Made by a program: the position numbers and the translations under genes. This document shows positions 17,599 through 27,986 of a DNA stretch of 64,000 nucleotides, piece after piece. The number at the start of each line of letters is the position of its first letter. The first letter of the stretch is position 1. The notes under the pieces were generated by a model that saw nothing but the letters and a program-made list of their open reading frames with translations, was not told the DNA's origin and searched no databases. The stretch comes from Streptomyces viridochromogenes. Its GTDB lineage: Bacteria > Actinomycetota > Actinomycetes > Streptomycetales > Streptomycetaceae. The DNA is taken from the NCBI RefSeq assembly GCF_001270495.1, contig NZ_LGUR01000223.1, forward strand, positions 1 to 64,000, in the 5' to 3' direction.

Positions 17599-20500
17599 TT
17601 ACCTCCACTCGCTTCCGAACTCGGCTTCGAGTTCGTCGATCTCTGCTTGGGACAGGGCCACCAGGGGCAGGTCGGACGGGGTGTGCCCGCCCGCCGGACG
17701 GCCGTCGGCCTGAGCGGCCAGTTCCGCGCACCACAGGTCGGCGAGGGCACTGACGTCGCCCTCGGACCAGATGCCGGGGGCCCACGACCAGGTGGCGGTG
17801 AGCCTGCCGTCGCCGGTGGTCACGGCGGTGATCTCCAGGCCGTGGGCGACGGGCAGGGCGGGGTCGTGGGCCGCGCCCAGGCCCGGGGGTGTCTCGGGGG
17901 CCACCGACCAGTCGGCACCGGCCTCCCGGTTCGTACGGCCCAGATAGTTGAAGCCGATCTCGGGCGCCGGGAGCGCGGCCAGGACCGGGCCGGTGTCGGG
18001 GTTGAGGTGCCGGAGCAGTCCGTGTCCGATCCCGTGGTCGGGTACGGACCGCAGCTGCTCCTTGACGCTCTTCAGGACCTGGGCCCGATCGTCCAGGTCC
18101 ACGTCGGCGAGGTCGAGCCGGGCCGGCACGACGCTGGTGAACCACCCCACCGTGCGTGACAGGTCCACGCCGTCGGTGATCTCCTCCCGACCGTGCCGCT
18201 CGATGTCGAGCAGGACGGCCCGGTGGCTCGTCCGGCGGGCGAAGGCGGCGGCCAGCGCGGCGAGCAGCACGTCCTCGGGGCCCGCGTGGAAGGCGGCCGG
18301 GACGGTGGTGAGCAGCTCGGCGGTGACGTCGGCGGGGAGTTCCCGGGAGAGGTGGCGCATGGCGCCGACCGTGTCCACCGCCGGGTCGGGCCGTCGGCTG
18401 CCGAGGAGTCGCCCGGCGTGCGCGTCAGGGGTGCCCAACCCCCGTTGCCATAGGTCGAGTTCGGCCGCCCGCTCCAGTGCCGCGCGCTCCAGCAGCAGGG
18501 CCCACTGCCGGAAGGACGTACCGGGCGGGGGCGGCTCCTCCGCGCGCCAGGCGGCCACCAGGTCGGTGCGGAGGATGTTCCAGGAGACGCCGTCCACGGC
18601 GAGGTGATGGATCGTCAGCAGGAGGCGTCCGGATCGGGCGGGTCCGGCGTCGAACCACACGGCTCGCAGCAACTGGCCCTCAGTCGGGTTCAGTTGAGGA
18701 CCGACCCCGGGGCCGGGCATGGCGTCGGACGAGGGAACCCGCTCCAACAGCGCGCCCGCGTCGACACTGCCCGGCGGCATGATCTCGGCCGTCCAGTCAT
18801 CAGCGCTCAACCGCGTCCCTGTCCGCATACGTATCCGCATCCGCAGGGCGTCGTGGCGGTCCACGAGGGCCTGGAGCACGCGTGTCAGTCGCTGCTCGTC
18901 GGCGTCGGCGGGCGTGACGAGCAGGACGGACTGGCTGAACGAGCCGATCGGACCGCCGCGTTCACGCAACCGGTGCAGGGCCGGGGTGAGGGGCAGCTCA
19001 CCGAACGCCGGTTCCCGGTCCGGGGGCGGAGTGCCGGGCGCGGGGCGGGCCGCCGCCAGCGCCGCGAGCGCGGCCACGGTCCGCTGCTCGAACACATCAC
19101 GTGGGGTGAGGCGCAGCCCCGCGGCGAGCGCGCGGCTCACCAGATGGATCGAGGTGATGCTGTCGCCGCCGAGGTCGAAGAAGCCGTCCTCGACGCCCAC
19201 GTCCGCCACGCCGAGGACCTCGGCGAAGAGTTCCCGGAGCGCCCTCTCCTCCGGGGTGTGCGGCGCGCGGCCCGTACCCGCCGCCGCCGAGGCACGGGCG
19301 GGCTCGGGCAGGGCCGCGCGGTCCAGTTTCCCGTTGCCGGTCATCGGCAGGGCGGCCAGCGGCACCAGCGCCTCGGGCAGCATGTGGGCGGGCAGGTGGC
19401 GGGCGCAGTGAGCGCTCACGGCCGGGAGGTCGGCCTCGCCGGCGCCGACGACGTACCCGACGAGACGCCGGACACGGCCCGCGTCCTCCTCCCGCACGAC
19501 CACTGCGGCCTGGATGACGGCCGGATGGGCGGTCAGCACACCCTCGATCTCCCCGGGCTCGATCCTCAGCCCCCGGATCTTGAGCTGGCCGTCGGCACGC
19601 CCCCGCAGCTCCAGGGTTCCGTCGGGGCGACGCACGGCGAGGTCGCCGGTGCGGTACATGCGCTCACCGGCGGGCCCGAAGGGGGCGGCGACGAAACGCT
19701 CGGCGGTCAGGCCCGGACGATTCCAGTAGCCGCGCGCCACATGGTCGCCGGCCACATACAACTCGCCCTCGACGCCGGCCGGTACCGGGTTCAGGTGTGT
19801 GTCGAGCACGTAGGCGCGGGTGTTCCACATGGGCCGGCCGATCGGCACGGGTCCCGTCGGGAGGTCGTCGCCGGGTTCGATGCGGTGATCGGTGCAGCCG
19901 ACGGTGAGTTCGGTGGGACCGTAGTGGTTGATCAGCCGTACATGCGGGTGCGCACGGCGCCACTCGCGCAGGGCCTCTCCCACGAGTGCCTCGCCACCGA
20001 GCATGAACTCCTCGCCGGGCGACAGGTCGTGCGGGAGCGCGGAGAGCAGGGGGAGGTGGCTGGGCGTGGCCTTGAGAAAGCCGTAGCCGCCGGGCAGGGG
20101 CGCGGCACCGGCCTCGTGGAAGGCGGCGATGTGCACGCGCCCGCCGGCCGCGAGTGCCCCGTGCAGGGTGGTCACGGTCGCGTCGAACGACATGGTGGCG
20201 TGCAGGAGCGAGGCGCCCCGCAGACTCGGGTACGCCTCGACGCACCGGGCCACGTAGGTGGTGAGGTTGCGGTGCTCGACGACGACACCTTTGGGGCGCC
20301 CGGTGGTGCCGGAGGTGTAGATCAGGTAGGCGGGGTCGGCGGGCCGGGCGTCGACGAGGGGCAGGCCCGCGTCGGCGTCCTCCGGTACGGCGTCCGGGGA
20401 TACGACGGGACAGTCCACGGAGTGCGGCCGGTCCCGGGTGATCAGGCACACCGGGGCGGCGTCGGAGAGCACGTAGGCGGTGCGCTCGGCCGGGTGCTCG

Positions 20501-23500
20501 GGATCCAGCGGCAGATAGGCGGCGCCCGCCTTGAGGACGGCCAGCACGGCGACCGCGAGGTCGACCGAGCGAGGCAGCGAGAAGGCGACGAATCGCCCCG
20601 GCCCGGCACCGCACGAGGTCAGCACCCGCGCCAACCGCTCGGCCCGCTCGGCCAATTGCCGATACGTCAGGCGAACGCCGGCGTCCTCGACCGCCACCGC
20701 GTCCGGCGTCCGTGCGGCCTGCTCCTCGAACATCCGGGGGAAGGTGGTGTCCGGGATCTCCCGTGCCGTGTCGTTGCACTCGGCGAGCAGCCGGTGCCGT
20801 TCGCCGACCGCGAGGATGTCGAGCGCGCCGATCGCCCGGTCCGGGTCGTCGACGGCGGCCCGCAGCAGCCGCTCCAGACGGGCGGCCAGCTCCTCGGCCG
20901 TACGGCGGTCGAAGAGGTCGGCGCTGTACTGGAGGACGCCGTCGATGCCATCCGGGGATCCGTCGGCGGTGCGCCGCTCGCCGAGGTTGAAGGTCAGGTC
21001 GACCTTCGTCGCTCCGGTCTCGACCGACAGGTTCCGAGCGCGCAGACCCGGCAGGTCGAGGCCCGGGTCGGTGGAGGGCCGGAAGGCGAGCATCACCTGG
21101 AAGAGCGGGTGCCGGGCGAGCGAGCGCGGCGGGTTGAGGGCTTCCACCAGGTGCTCGAACGGCAGGTCCTGGTGGGCATAGGCGGCCAGGTCGGTCTCCC
21201 GGACCCGGTCCAGCAGCTGGCGGAAGGTCGGGTCGCCGGAGGTGTCGGTGCGCAGCACCAGGTTGTTGAGGAAGCAGCCGACCAGGTCGTCGAGCGTCTC
21301 GTCGGCCCGTCCCGCGACCGGGGTGCCGAGCGGGATGTCGGTGCCCGCGCCGAGGCGGGTGAGCAGGGCGGCGAGCCCTGCCTGCACGGCCATGAACACG
21401 GTCGTTCCGGTGGCTGCGGCCAGCCCGCGCAGGCGCCGGTGCAGGTCGGCGTCGAGACGCACCGGGATGTCGCCGCCCCGGTGGGTGGCGCGGGCCGGAC
21501 GGGGGCGGTCGGCGGGGAGGACGAGTTCGTCGGGGAGTCCGGCGAGCGCCTCATGCCAGTGGGCGAGCTGACGGTCCTGGTCGTGTCCCAGGAGGTCCTG
21601 TTGCCAGGCGCCGTAGTCGGCGTACTGGAAGGGCAGTGGAGCCCAGTCCGGCTCCCGCCCCGCGGCCCGGGCCCGGTACGCGGTCGCCAGGTCCCGGAGC
21701 AGCGGGTCCAGGGACCATCCGTCCGCGGCGATGTGGTGCAGCACGAGGAGGAGTACATGGTCCTCGGGGCCGAGGACGAGGAGGTGCGCGCGGAGCGGGG
21801 TCTCGTCGGCGATCCGGAATCCCGCCGACGCCAACTCCAGTAGTGCCTGTGGCAGTTCGGGCTCAAGGACGGCGCCGGTGTGCAGCTCGGGCCGCACGGC
21901 ATCCAGCACCCGCTGACAGGGGAGCCCGTCCGCGTCGGGGTACACGGTACGCAGGATCTCGTGCCGGGCGACCAGGTCGGCGAGCGCGGCGCGCAGGGCG
22001 TCCGCGTCGAGCGGCCCGCCGGTCAGCCGTACGGCGAGGGGGATGTTGTAGGCGGCGCCGGGCCCTTCCAGCCGGTGCAGGAACCACAGCCGCCGCTGGG
22101 CGGAGGACAGCGGCGCCTCGGCGTGTGCCGTCCTTCGAGGTCCGGGTCGTGGTCGTACGGCCGTCCCCGCGTGGACCAGCCGGGCGAGCCCGGCCGGTGT
22201 GGGTGACCGGAACACGTCGCGCAGGGTCAGCTCGGCGCCGAGCGCGGCGCGGACACGGCCGAGGAGCCGCAGCGCGAGCAGCGAGTGGCCGCCGAGGGCG
22301 AAGAAGCCGTCACCGGCTCCCACCTCGGGCAGGCCCAGCACGTCGGCGAACAGTCCGCACAGGACCTCTTCGCAGGGCGTGCGGGCGGCGGCAGCGTCCG
22401 CGGGTGCCGAGGCGGCCGTCACGGCCCGCGGGGCCGGCAGCGCGGCCCGGTCGAGTTTCCCGTTGGCCGTCAGCGGCAGTCGCTCCAGGACGACGACGGC
22501 CGACGGGACCATGTGGTCGGGCAGCCGGGCGGCGAGGCGGTCACGCAGGGCGTCCGGTGTCGGTGCCGCGCCCTCGGCGGGGACGGCGTACGCCACCATG
22601 CGCCGGTCGCCGGGCCGGTCCTCGCGGATGACGGCGACCGCCTGGGCGACGCCGGGGTGTTCGGCCAGGGCCGTCTCGATCTCGCCGAGCTCGATGCGGA
22701 AGCCGCGCAGCTTGATCTGTCCGTCGGCGCGGCCGTGGAACTCGAGTTCGCCGTCGGGCGTGAGGCGGACACGGTCGCCGGTGCGGTACATGCGGGCGCC
22801 GGGCGGGCCGAGGGGGTCGGGGACGAAGCGCTCGGCGGTCGCGGCCGGTCGGTGCAGGTAGCCGCGCGCCACACCGGGGCCGGCGACGTACAACTCCCCC
22901 ACCGTGCCCGTGGGGACCGGCCGGAGGGCGCCGTCGAGGACGTGGGCGCGCATGCCGTCCAGCGGACGGCCGACGGGGAGCGGGTCGGGCACGGGAACGC
23001 CCGGCGGGCACGGTCGGTACGTGGCGAAGGTGGTCGTCTCGGTCGGGCCGTAGCCGTCGGTGACGGTCAGCCCCGGGCAGGCGGCGAGCACCCGGCGTAC
23101 GGCGGCGGCCGGGACCGGCTCGCCGCCCGTCCACACCTGACGCAGTCCCGTGAAGCAGCCCGGGTCCTCCTCGGCGGCGAGCCGGAACAGCCCGGCCGTG
23201 AGCCACAGCGCCGTCAGTCCGTGCCGTCCCGTCAGGCGCGCCACAGCCACGGCGTCCACGTCCTGCTCAGGGTCGGCGACCACGGCGGTGCCGCCGGTCA
23301 GCAGCGGCACCCACAGCTCGTAGGTGGACGCGTCGAAGGCGGTCGGCGAGTGCACCAGCACGCGCGCGTGGGCGCCTCCCTCGAACGCCGCGTCGGTGGC
23401 GAGGGCGGTGACGTCGCGGTGGGTGACGGCGACACCCTTCGGGGTGCCGGTGGAGCCGGATGTGTAGCTGACGTAGGCCAGTTGAGCCGGGTGTATCGGA

Positions 23501-25320
23501 AGTCCGGGGTCGGTGTCCGGCTCGGTGGCGAGCGACGGGTCGGTGACGGTGACGAGGACGGGGCCGTCGTAGGCGTCCGCGGTCGACTCGGCCTCCGCCG
23601 GAGCGCCCGCCCCCGCCCCTGCCTCCGTCTCCGGCTCCGTCAGCAGGACCGCCGCACGTGTCTCGGCGAGGATCCGCCGGGTGCGGGCGCCCGGGGCCCG
23701 TGGATCGAGGCCGACGTACGCGCCGCCCGCCTTGAGGACGGCCAGCAGCGCGACGACCAGGTGGTCCGAACGGCCCATCAGCACCGCGACGCGGTCCTCC
23801 GGGCGGACACCGAGGCCGATCAGCCGGTGGGCGAGGCGGTTGGCGCGGGCGTTCAACTCCCCGTAGGTGATGTCGTGTTCACTCTGGCCGAGGGCGGATC
23901 GCAGCGCCGTGCCCGTCGGGTCTGCGGTGACGCGGGCCGCGAACAGGGCGGGCACGCTCACCTCGCCCCGGCTCGGGTCTGCGCCGACAAGTCGTGAGTG
24001 CTCTCCGGCAAGGGCCGTCTCGACGCGGCCGACCGGGGTGCCGGGACCGAGCACGGCCCCGGCGAACTGTTCCAGGAAGTGCGTGAACCGCCGGTGGTGG
24101 GAGGTGAGTTCGGCGTCCGTGTAGTGCGCGGGGCTCGCGTCGAGGTCGACGCGGATGCCGTGGCCGTCCGCGCGGTCGTACACGTTGAAGGCCAGGTCCT
24201 CGATCGGGCCCGTGGAGAGGTTGTGGCGGGTGGTCGGGTGCCCGGCGAAGCGCAACTCCGGCCCGAACGCCATGATGTTGACGACGGGCCCGAAGAACCG
24301 CCGCCCGCCCTGTGGCCAGTCCAGCTCCCGCCGCAGGTCCTCGCCGCGCAGCCGCTGGTGGGCCAGCAGTTCGCGGGTGGCCGTCGCGGTCTGGCGTACG
24401 AGGTGGAAGGCGGCCGTGTCGGGGCGTACGGACACTCGCAGCGGGAGCACGTTGGATGCCATGCCGGGGGTGGCGAGTTCGGTCTCGCTCTCGCGGGCGG
24501 TGACGGCGAGGCCCAGCACGATGTCGCGGGCTCCGGTGAGCCGGTGCAGATAGGCGGCGGTCGCGGCGAGGACGACGCGCGACCAGCGGGTGCCCGCACG
24601 CCGGGCGGCGGCGTGGACCAGGTCCCCTGCCGCTTCGGGGAGATGACCCGTGCGGCGCAGGAAGCGGGCGGCGACCTGGGGTGGGCGTGCGGACAGGCCC
24701 ACGGTGTCGGGGCGGTCGGTGAGAGCGCGGGTCCAGTAGGTCTGGTCCTCGGTGTGTCGTTCACCGGACCGGTAGGCCCCGTCGGCGGCGACCAGTGGGG
24801 CGAGCGGCGCGGCGGGCGGGGTGTGCGGGGTGCCGGCGAGCCGGGCGGTGTAGGCGTCGGCGACACGGGCGGCGATGAGGGAGCAGCTGTAGCCGTCGAC
24901 GGCGATGTGGTGGTAGCGCTGGTACCAGATCCAGTGGGCGTCCCCGAGCTTCAGCAGCGCGTACCGGAAGAGCGGGGGCCGGTCGAGGTCGAACGGCGTG
25001 GCGAAGTCGGCGGCCATCCACGACCGGGCGGCCGTCCGGGCGTCGGGCTCGTCCGTGAGGTCGATGACGGGCAGGTCCCAGTCGGGCTCGGCTTCGACGC
25101 GCTGGCGCACGGTGTCGTCGTCGGCCGTGAAGCGGACCCGCAGCGTCTCGGTGGCGTCCACGACCTGACCTGTCGCGGCCCGGAAGTGCCGGGGGTCGAG
25201 GGGCCCGTGGATCTCGGTGTACTCGCCCACGTTGTAGGCGGCGCCCGCCGGGTCCAGCCGGTGGCCGAACCACATCGAGCGCTGCGCGGCGGAAAGGTCC
25301 AGGTCCGGTGCGTCGGTCAT
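17599..25320 (-). CDS. NRPS, two modules C(EntF-like)-A(Val)-T-C-A(Asx-like)-T-E
   Basis: A 2573-residue synthetase for positions 1 and 2. Landmarks: C1 HHIAVDG 139; A1 YTSGSTG 620; T1 serine 1010; C2 HHIAADG 1197; A2 YTSGTTG 1669; T2 serine 2052; E domain HHLAVDG 2239. The first C domain ([32 protein letters not shown]) closely resembles the EntF condensation domain that accepts an aryl or acyl donor, so the peptide may be N-acylated. A1 code DAYWWGGTFK points to valine. A2 code DATKMGHVGK, with Lys at the 278 position, resembles Asp/Asn codes (DLTKVGHIGK type). The start overlaps the stop of the upstream PLP enzyme (ATGA), so this is the first synthetase of the line. Confidence 0.95.
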   Translation of the reverse strand: MTDAPDLDLSAAQRSMWFGHRLDPAGAAYNVGEYTEIHGPLDPRHFRAATGQVVDATETLRVRFTADDDTVRQRVEAEPDWDLPVIDLTDEPDARTAARSWMAADFATPFDLDRPPLFRYALLKLGDAHWIWYQRYHHIAVDGYSCSLIAARVADAYTARLAGTPHTPPAAPLAPLVAADGAYRSGERHTEDQTYWTRALTDRPDTVGLSARPPQVAARFLRRTGHLPEAAGDLVHAAARRAGTRWSRVVLAATAAYLHRLTGARDIVLGLAVTARESETELATPGMASNVLPLRVSVRPDTAAFHLVRQTATATRELLAHQRLRGEDLRRELDWPQGGRRFFGPVVNIMAFGPELRFAGHPTTRHNLSTGPIEDLAFNVYDRADGHGIRVDLDASPAHYTDAELTSHHRRFTHFLEQFAGAVLGPGTPVGRVETALAGEHSRLVGADPSRGEVSVPALFAARVTADPTGTALRSALGQSEHDITYGELNARANRLAHRLIGLGVRPEDRVAVLMGRSDHLVVALLAVLKAGGAYVGLDPRAPGARTRRILAETRAAVLLTEPETEAGAGAGAPAEAESTADAYDGPVLVTVTDPSLATEPDTDPGLPIHPAQLAYVSYTSGSTGTPKGVAVTHRDVTALATDAAFEGGAHARVLVHSPTAFDASTYELWVPLLTGGTAVVADPEQDVDAVAVARLTGRHGLTALWLTAGLFRLAAEEDPGCFTGLRQVWTGGEPVPAAAVRRVLAACPGLTVTDGYGPTETTTFATYRPCPPGVPVPDPLPVGRPLDGMRAHVLDGALRPVPTGTVGELYVAGPGVARGYLHRPAATAERFVPDPLGPPGARMYRTGDRVRLTPDGELEFHGRADGQIKLRGFRIELGEIETALAEHPGVAQAVAVIREDRPGDRRMVAYAVPAEGAAPTPDALRDRLAARLPDHMVPSAVVVLERLPLTANGKLDRAALPAPRAVTAASAPADAAAARTPCEEVLCGLFADVLGLPEVGAGDGFFALGGHSLLALRLLGRVRAALGAELTLRDVFRSPTPAGLARLVHAGTAVRPRPGPRRTAHAEAPLSSAQRRLWFLHRLEGPGAAYNIPLAVRLTGGPLDADALRAALADLVARHEILRTVYPDADGLPCQRVLDAVRPELHTGAVLEPELPQALLELASAGFRIADETPLRAHLLVLGPEDHVLLLVLHHIAADGWSLDPLLRDLATAYRARAAGREPDWAPLPFQYADYGAWQQDLLGHDQDRQLAHWHEALAGLPDELVLPADRPRPARATHRGGDIPVRLDADLHRRLRGLAAATGTTVFMAVQAGLAALLTRLGAGTDIPLGTPVAGRADETLDDLVGCFLNNLVLRTDTSGDPTFRQLLDRVRETDLAAYAHQDLPFEHLVEALNPPRSLARHPLFQVMLAFRPSTDPGLDLPGLRARNLSVETGATKVDLTFNLGERRTADGSPDGIDGVLQYSADLFDRRTAEELAARLERLLRAAVDDPDRAIGALDILAVGERHRLLAECNDTAREIPDTTFPRMFEEQAARTPDAVAVEDAGVRLTYRQLAERAERLARVLTSCGAGPGRFVAFSLPRSVDLAVAVLAVLKAGAAYLPLDPEHPAERTAYVLSDAAPVCLITRDRPHSVDCPVVSPDAVPEDADAGLPLVDARPADPAYLIYTSGTTGRPKGVVVEHRNLTTYVARCVEAYPSLRGASLLHATMSFDATVTTLHGALAAGGRVHIAAFHEAGAAPLPGGYGFLKATPSHLPLLSALPHDLSPGEEFMLGGEALVGEALREWRRAHPHVRLINHYGPTELTVGCTDHRIEPGDDLPTGPVPIGRPMWNTRAYVLDTHLNPVPAGVEGELYVAGDHVARGYWNRPGLTAERFVAAPFGPAGERMYRTGDLAVRRPDGTLELRGRADGQLKIRGLRIEPGEIEGVLTAHPAVIQAAVVVREEDAGRVRRLVGYVVGAGEADLPAVSAHCARHLPAHMLPEALVPLAALPMTGNGKLDRAALPEPARASAAAGTGRAPHTPEERALRELFAEVLGVADVGVEDGFFDLGGDSITSIHLVSRALAAGLRLTPRDVFEQRTVAALAALAAARPAPGTPPPDREPAFGELPLTPALHRLRERGGPIGSFSQSVLLVTPADADEQRLTRVLQALVDRHDALRMRIRMRTGTRLSADDWTAEIMPPGSVDAGALLERVPSSDAMPGPGVGPQLNPTEGQLLRAVWFDAGPARSGRLLLTIHHLAVDGVSWNILRTDLVAAWRAEEPPPPGTSFRQWALLLERAALERAAELDLWQRGLGTPDAHAGRLLGSRRPDPAVDTVGAMRHLSRELPADVTAELLTTVPAAFHAGPEDVLLAALAAAFARRTSHRAVLLDIERHGREEITDGVDLSRTVGWFTSVVPARLDLADVDLDDRAQVLKSVKEQLRSVPDHGIGHGLLRHLNPDTGPVLAALPAPEIGFNYLGRTNREAGADWSVAPETPPGLGAAHDPALPVAHGLEITAVTTGDGRLTATWSWAPGIWSEGDVSALADLWCAELAAQADGRPAGGHTPSDLPLVALSQAEIDELEAEFGSEWR

Positions 25321-26612
25321 CGGCCCTCCGCCACGGCGACGGCGCCGGTCAGCAGGAGGCGCACCTGCTCGGCGACGGACAGGGGACCCGTGTCACGGCC
25401 CGGCCAGGGGACGCGCAGCCAGGGTTCGGCGGGGGTCAGCGTGAGGTCGTGGGCCTGGCGGGCGCGGCCGCCGCCGGTGATGTTGAGGAGCACGAGTTCG
25501 TCCCGGCGGACCTGTCCGTCCCGGACCGCGTCGGCCAGGGCGGCGAGGGCGACTCCGGCGCCGGGCTCGATGTCGATGCCCTCGATCTCCTCGAAGAGCG
25601 CCATGGCGGCGAGCGCGGACTCGTTGTCGGTACATCGGATGGCGCCGCCGCTCTCGGCGAGCACGTCCCGGACGCCGCCGCGGACGGTGAACGGCGGGCG
25701 GCGGTTGGTCAGTTCGCGGGCCAGCGGCTCGTGTTCGCGGTGGGCCGGGGCCGGGCCCGCGTCCCGCCAGGCGTCGTACAGCGGCGTGAAGGGGGTGTTC
25801 TGGCACATCAGCAGGCGCGGCAGCGGCTCGCCGTCCGCGCGGACGCGGCGCGCCGCCTCATGGGCGCCGATGGCCCCGGTGCCGCTGCCCACGGCCTGGA
25901 CGTACGTCTCCGGCAGCCGGCCCAGCGCCTCGGCGGCGGCCAGCATGACGGTGCCGAGGCCGTCGCGGCGGCCGACGTTGCGGCAGCCGCCCTCGGCGTG
26001 GTGGCCGGGGAGTCGCGCGAGGAGGTCGGCGCAGGCGATGGCGTCGCTGTAGGTGGCGGCGCCGTCGAGGACGACGAGCCGGACGCAGGGGTCGAGCGGG
26101 GCCGGGAAGCGCATCCGCTCCAGGGCGGGGGCGGGCACGACGAGCAGACAGGGCACCCGGTGCCGGGTGGCGGCCCAGGCGAAGGCGGCGGCGGTGTTGC
26201 CGGCGGAGGGGATCACCAGGACGGGCGGATCGACGGGCAGCCGGCCCAGCACCGTGTACGCCTCCAGGTCCTTGAACGTGCAGGTGGGCAGCTGCGCGCC
26301 GCGCTCCGGCCAGTACCCGTTGAAGGCGACCCAGAGCCGGTCGAGGCCGATACGGCGGCCGAGGCGTTCGGCGCGGTGGACGACCGGGCCGGGCACACCG
26401 GGGAAGGTCTCCGCCACCGGCAGCAGCGGGGCGTGCCGGAACAGCCCCGTGCTTTCGCCGACACGCGTTCCGGTTCTCTCGTACTCGGTGCGCAAGAATG
26501 CCGGTTCGTGCCGACGGGAGCAGTCGAGGAGGAGGCCGTCGTCCTCGTATCGGGTTCCGCATGAGGAACAGACGAGTGTGTAGTGACGTGTTCCCGGGCG
26601 TACTCCGGACAT
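25317..26612 (-). CDS. cysteate synthase/threonine synthase-like PLP enzyme
   Basis: A 431-residue fold-type II PLP enzyme related to threonine synthase and to methanogen-type cysteate synthase, which replaces the phosphate of phosphoserine with sulfite. An N-terminal zinc-ribbon-like part has [11 protein letters not shown] and a further Cys. [10 protein letters not shown] near residue 136-146 holds the likely PLP lysine, [10 protein letters not shown] follows, and a glycine-rich phosphate loop ([12 protein letters not shown]) lies near 255. The ATG at 26612 follows GGAAGG. It is the first gene of the NRPS operon and its stop overlaps the first NRPS start, so it probably supplies an unusual amino acid such as cysteate or another beta-substituted alanine. 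A genuine threonine synthase supplying Thr is the alternative. Confidence 0.8.
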   Translation of the reverse strand: MSGVRPGTRHYTLVCSSCGTRYEDDGLLLDCSRRHEPAFLRTEYERTGTRVGESTGLFRHAPLLPVAETFPGVPGPVVHRAERLGRRIGLDRLWVAFNGYWPERGAQLPTCTFKDLEAYTVLGRLPVDPPVLVIPSAGNTAAAFAWAATRHRVPCLLVVPAPALERMRFPAPLDPCVRLVVLDGAATYSDAIACADLLARLPGHHAEGGCRNVGRRDGLGTVMLAAAEALGRLPETYVQAVGSGTGAIGAHEAARRVRADGEPLPRLLMCQNTPFTPLYDAWRDAGPAPAHREHEPLARELTNRRPPFTVRGGVRDVLAESGGAIRCTDNESALAAMALFEEIEGIDIEPGAGVALAALADAVRDGQVRRDELVLLNITGGGRARQAHDLTLTPAEPWLRVPWPGRDTGPLSVAEQVRLLLTGAVAVAEGR

Positions 26613-26863
26613 GTTCACTTGCCTTCCGCAGTGCCGCGTTTCGCTGATCAATTTGACCCGGCGCTTCGGGAAGGGCGAGCGACGTACGAATTACCTTTTC
26701 ACGACGCCCGGTTGACAGATAGGAAGCGCTTACCAACCTCTTACCGAGAACGTCGGAGTGTTCAGTTCCGCTTCACTTTCCCTTATCTGCCGGACAGTTG
26801 AGAAAGCACATGCCCTGGAGATCATCCGAGCGCCACAAGCCGTGAGGAAGGGGTGGCGGAAAC
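26613..26863. promoter_or_regulatory. divergent promoter region between NRPS operon and 2-oxoacid dehydrogenase genes
   Basis: This 251-base gap separates two divergent operons and is visibly more AT-rich than its flanks, as expected for back-to-back promoters. A TTGACA hexamer occurs at 26712-26717 on the plus strand, but no convincing -10 box sits 17-18 bases downstream, so it is not called as a promoter. A short direct repeat, CTTACC, occurs at 26729-26734 and 26740-26745. No gene was found here, and no regulator gene is adjacent. Confidence 0.45.
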
Positions 26864-27985
26864 ATGGGTCATACGCCGACGCATACGACTCCGGGGAATG
26901 GGGTGGAGCTCTCGCCCTGGCTCCCGTCCCAGGTTCCGGTTTCCCTTCTGTCACCGCAAGACAGAACAGCGAACGAAGCGAACCGGACGTACCGGGAGCC
27001 GTCGTCCGAGACCCTGCTGACGGCGTACCGGAGGATGGTCCTCGGGCGCCGCTTCGACGAGCAGGCGACCGCGCTCGCCCGGCAGGGCAGGCTGGCGGTC
27101 CACCCGTCCAGCCTCGGTCAGGAGGCCTGCCAGGTCGGCGCCGCGCTCGCGTTGCGCGACACGGACTGGCTGTTCCCCACCTACCGGGACTGCGTCGCGC
27201 TGATCAGCCGCGGGATCGACCCGGTCGAGGCGCTGACGCTGCTGCGCGGCGACGCCCACTGCGGCTACGACCCGCTGCACCACCGCACCGCGCCGCAGTG
27301 CACCCCGCTCGCCACCCACGCCGCGCACGCCACCGGACTGGCCCACGCGGAGCGGCTCAAGGGCACGGACACCGTCGCCCTCGCGCTCGTCGGCGACGGC
27401 GCCACCAGCGAGGGCGACTTCCACGAGGCGCTCAACCTGGCGGGCGTGCTGCGCGCGCCGGTGGTCTTCCTCGTGCAGAACAACCGGTACGCCATCTCCG
27501 TCCCGCTGTCCGCCCAGTGCGCGGCCCCGGGCCTGGCCTACAAGGGCATCGGCTACGGCGTCCGCTCGGAACAGGTGGACGGCAACGACGCCGCGGCCGT
27601 CCTCGCCGTGCTGAGTACGGCGGTCGAGGAGGCGCGGGCGGGCGGCGGACCGTGGCTGGTGGAGGCGCACACCTACCGCCTGGGCCCGCACACCAGCGCC
27701 GACGACCCGTCCCGCTACCGCCCGGCCGAGGAGGCCGAGCACTGGCGCCGGCGCGACCCGATCACCCGCCTGGAGTCAGCCCTGCGCGAGCGGGGCGTGC
27801 TGACCGCCGCGGACGCCGACGCCGCGGCCGCCGAGGCGGAGGCGTACGCCGCCGACCTGCGCGCACGACTCGCCGCCGACCCCGAGCTCAACCCCGAGAC
27901 CCTGTTCGACCACGTCTTCGCCGAGCCGCCCCCGCACCTGACCGAACAACGCGCCGCCCTACGGGCCGAGTCGGAGGGCCGCTGA
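26864..27985 (+). CDS. 2-oxoacid dehydrogenase E1 component, alpha subunit
   Basis: A 373-residue thiamine diphosphate-dependent E1-alpha of the branched-chain 2-oxoacid or pyruvate dehydrogenase type. The ThDP/magnesium motif GDGATSEGDFHEALN is near residue 178-192, followed by VVFLVQNNRYAIS and the phosphorylation-loop-like YRLGPHTSADDPSRYR. The ATG at 26864 follows AGGAAGGGG. One base separates its stop from the next gene, which carries E1-beta, so the two act as a pair. It converts a 2-oxo acid to the acyl group transferred to lipoyl-E2. Placement opposite the NRPS operon suggests supply of a branched acyl-CoA starter, but simple catabolism is equally possible. Confidence 0.9.
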   Translation: MGHTPTHTTPGNGVELSPWLPSQVPVSLLSPQDRTANEANRTYREPSSETLLTAYRRMVLGRRFDEQATALARQGRLAVHPSSLGQEACQVGAALALRDTDWLFPTYRDCVALISRGIDPVEALTLLRGDAHCGYDPLHHRTAPQCTPLATHAAHATGLAHAERLKGTDTVALALVGDGATSEGDFHEALNLAGVLRAPVVFLVQNNRYAISVPLSAQCAAPGLAYKGIGYGVRSEQVDGNDAAAVLAVLSTAVEEARAGGGPWLVEAHTYRLGPHTSADDPSRYRPAEEAEHWRRRDPITRLESALRERGVLTAADADAAAAEAEAYAADLRARLAADPELNPETLFDHVFAEPPPHLTEQRAALRAESEGR

Positions 27986-27986
27986 C

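Noticed and set aside
18604-21843. Long plus-strand open frame opposite the first NRPS
   Set aside because: Same reason: low-complexity shadow of a well-supported gene, no start site or homology pattern.
26712-26745. TTGACA as a -35 box for the 2-oxoacid dehydrogenase genes
   Set aside because: No acceptable -10 hexamer at 16-19 bases; kept only as part of a general promoter region.
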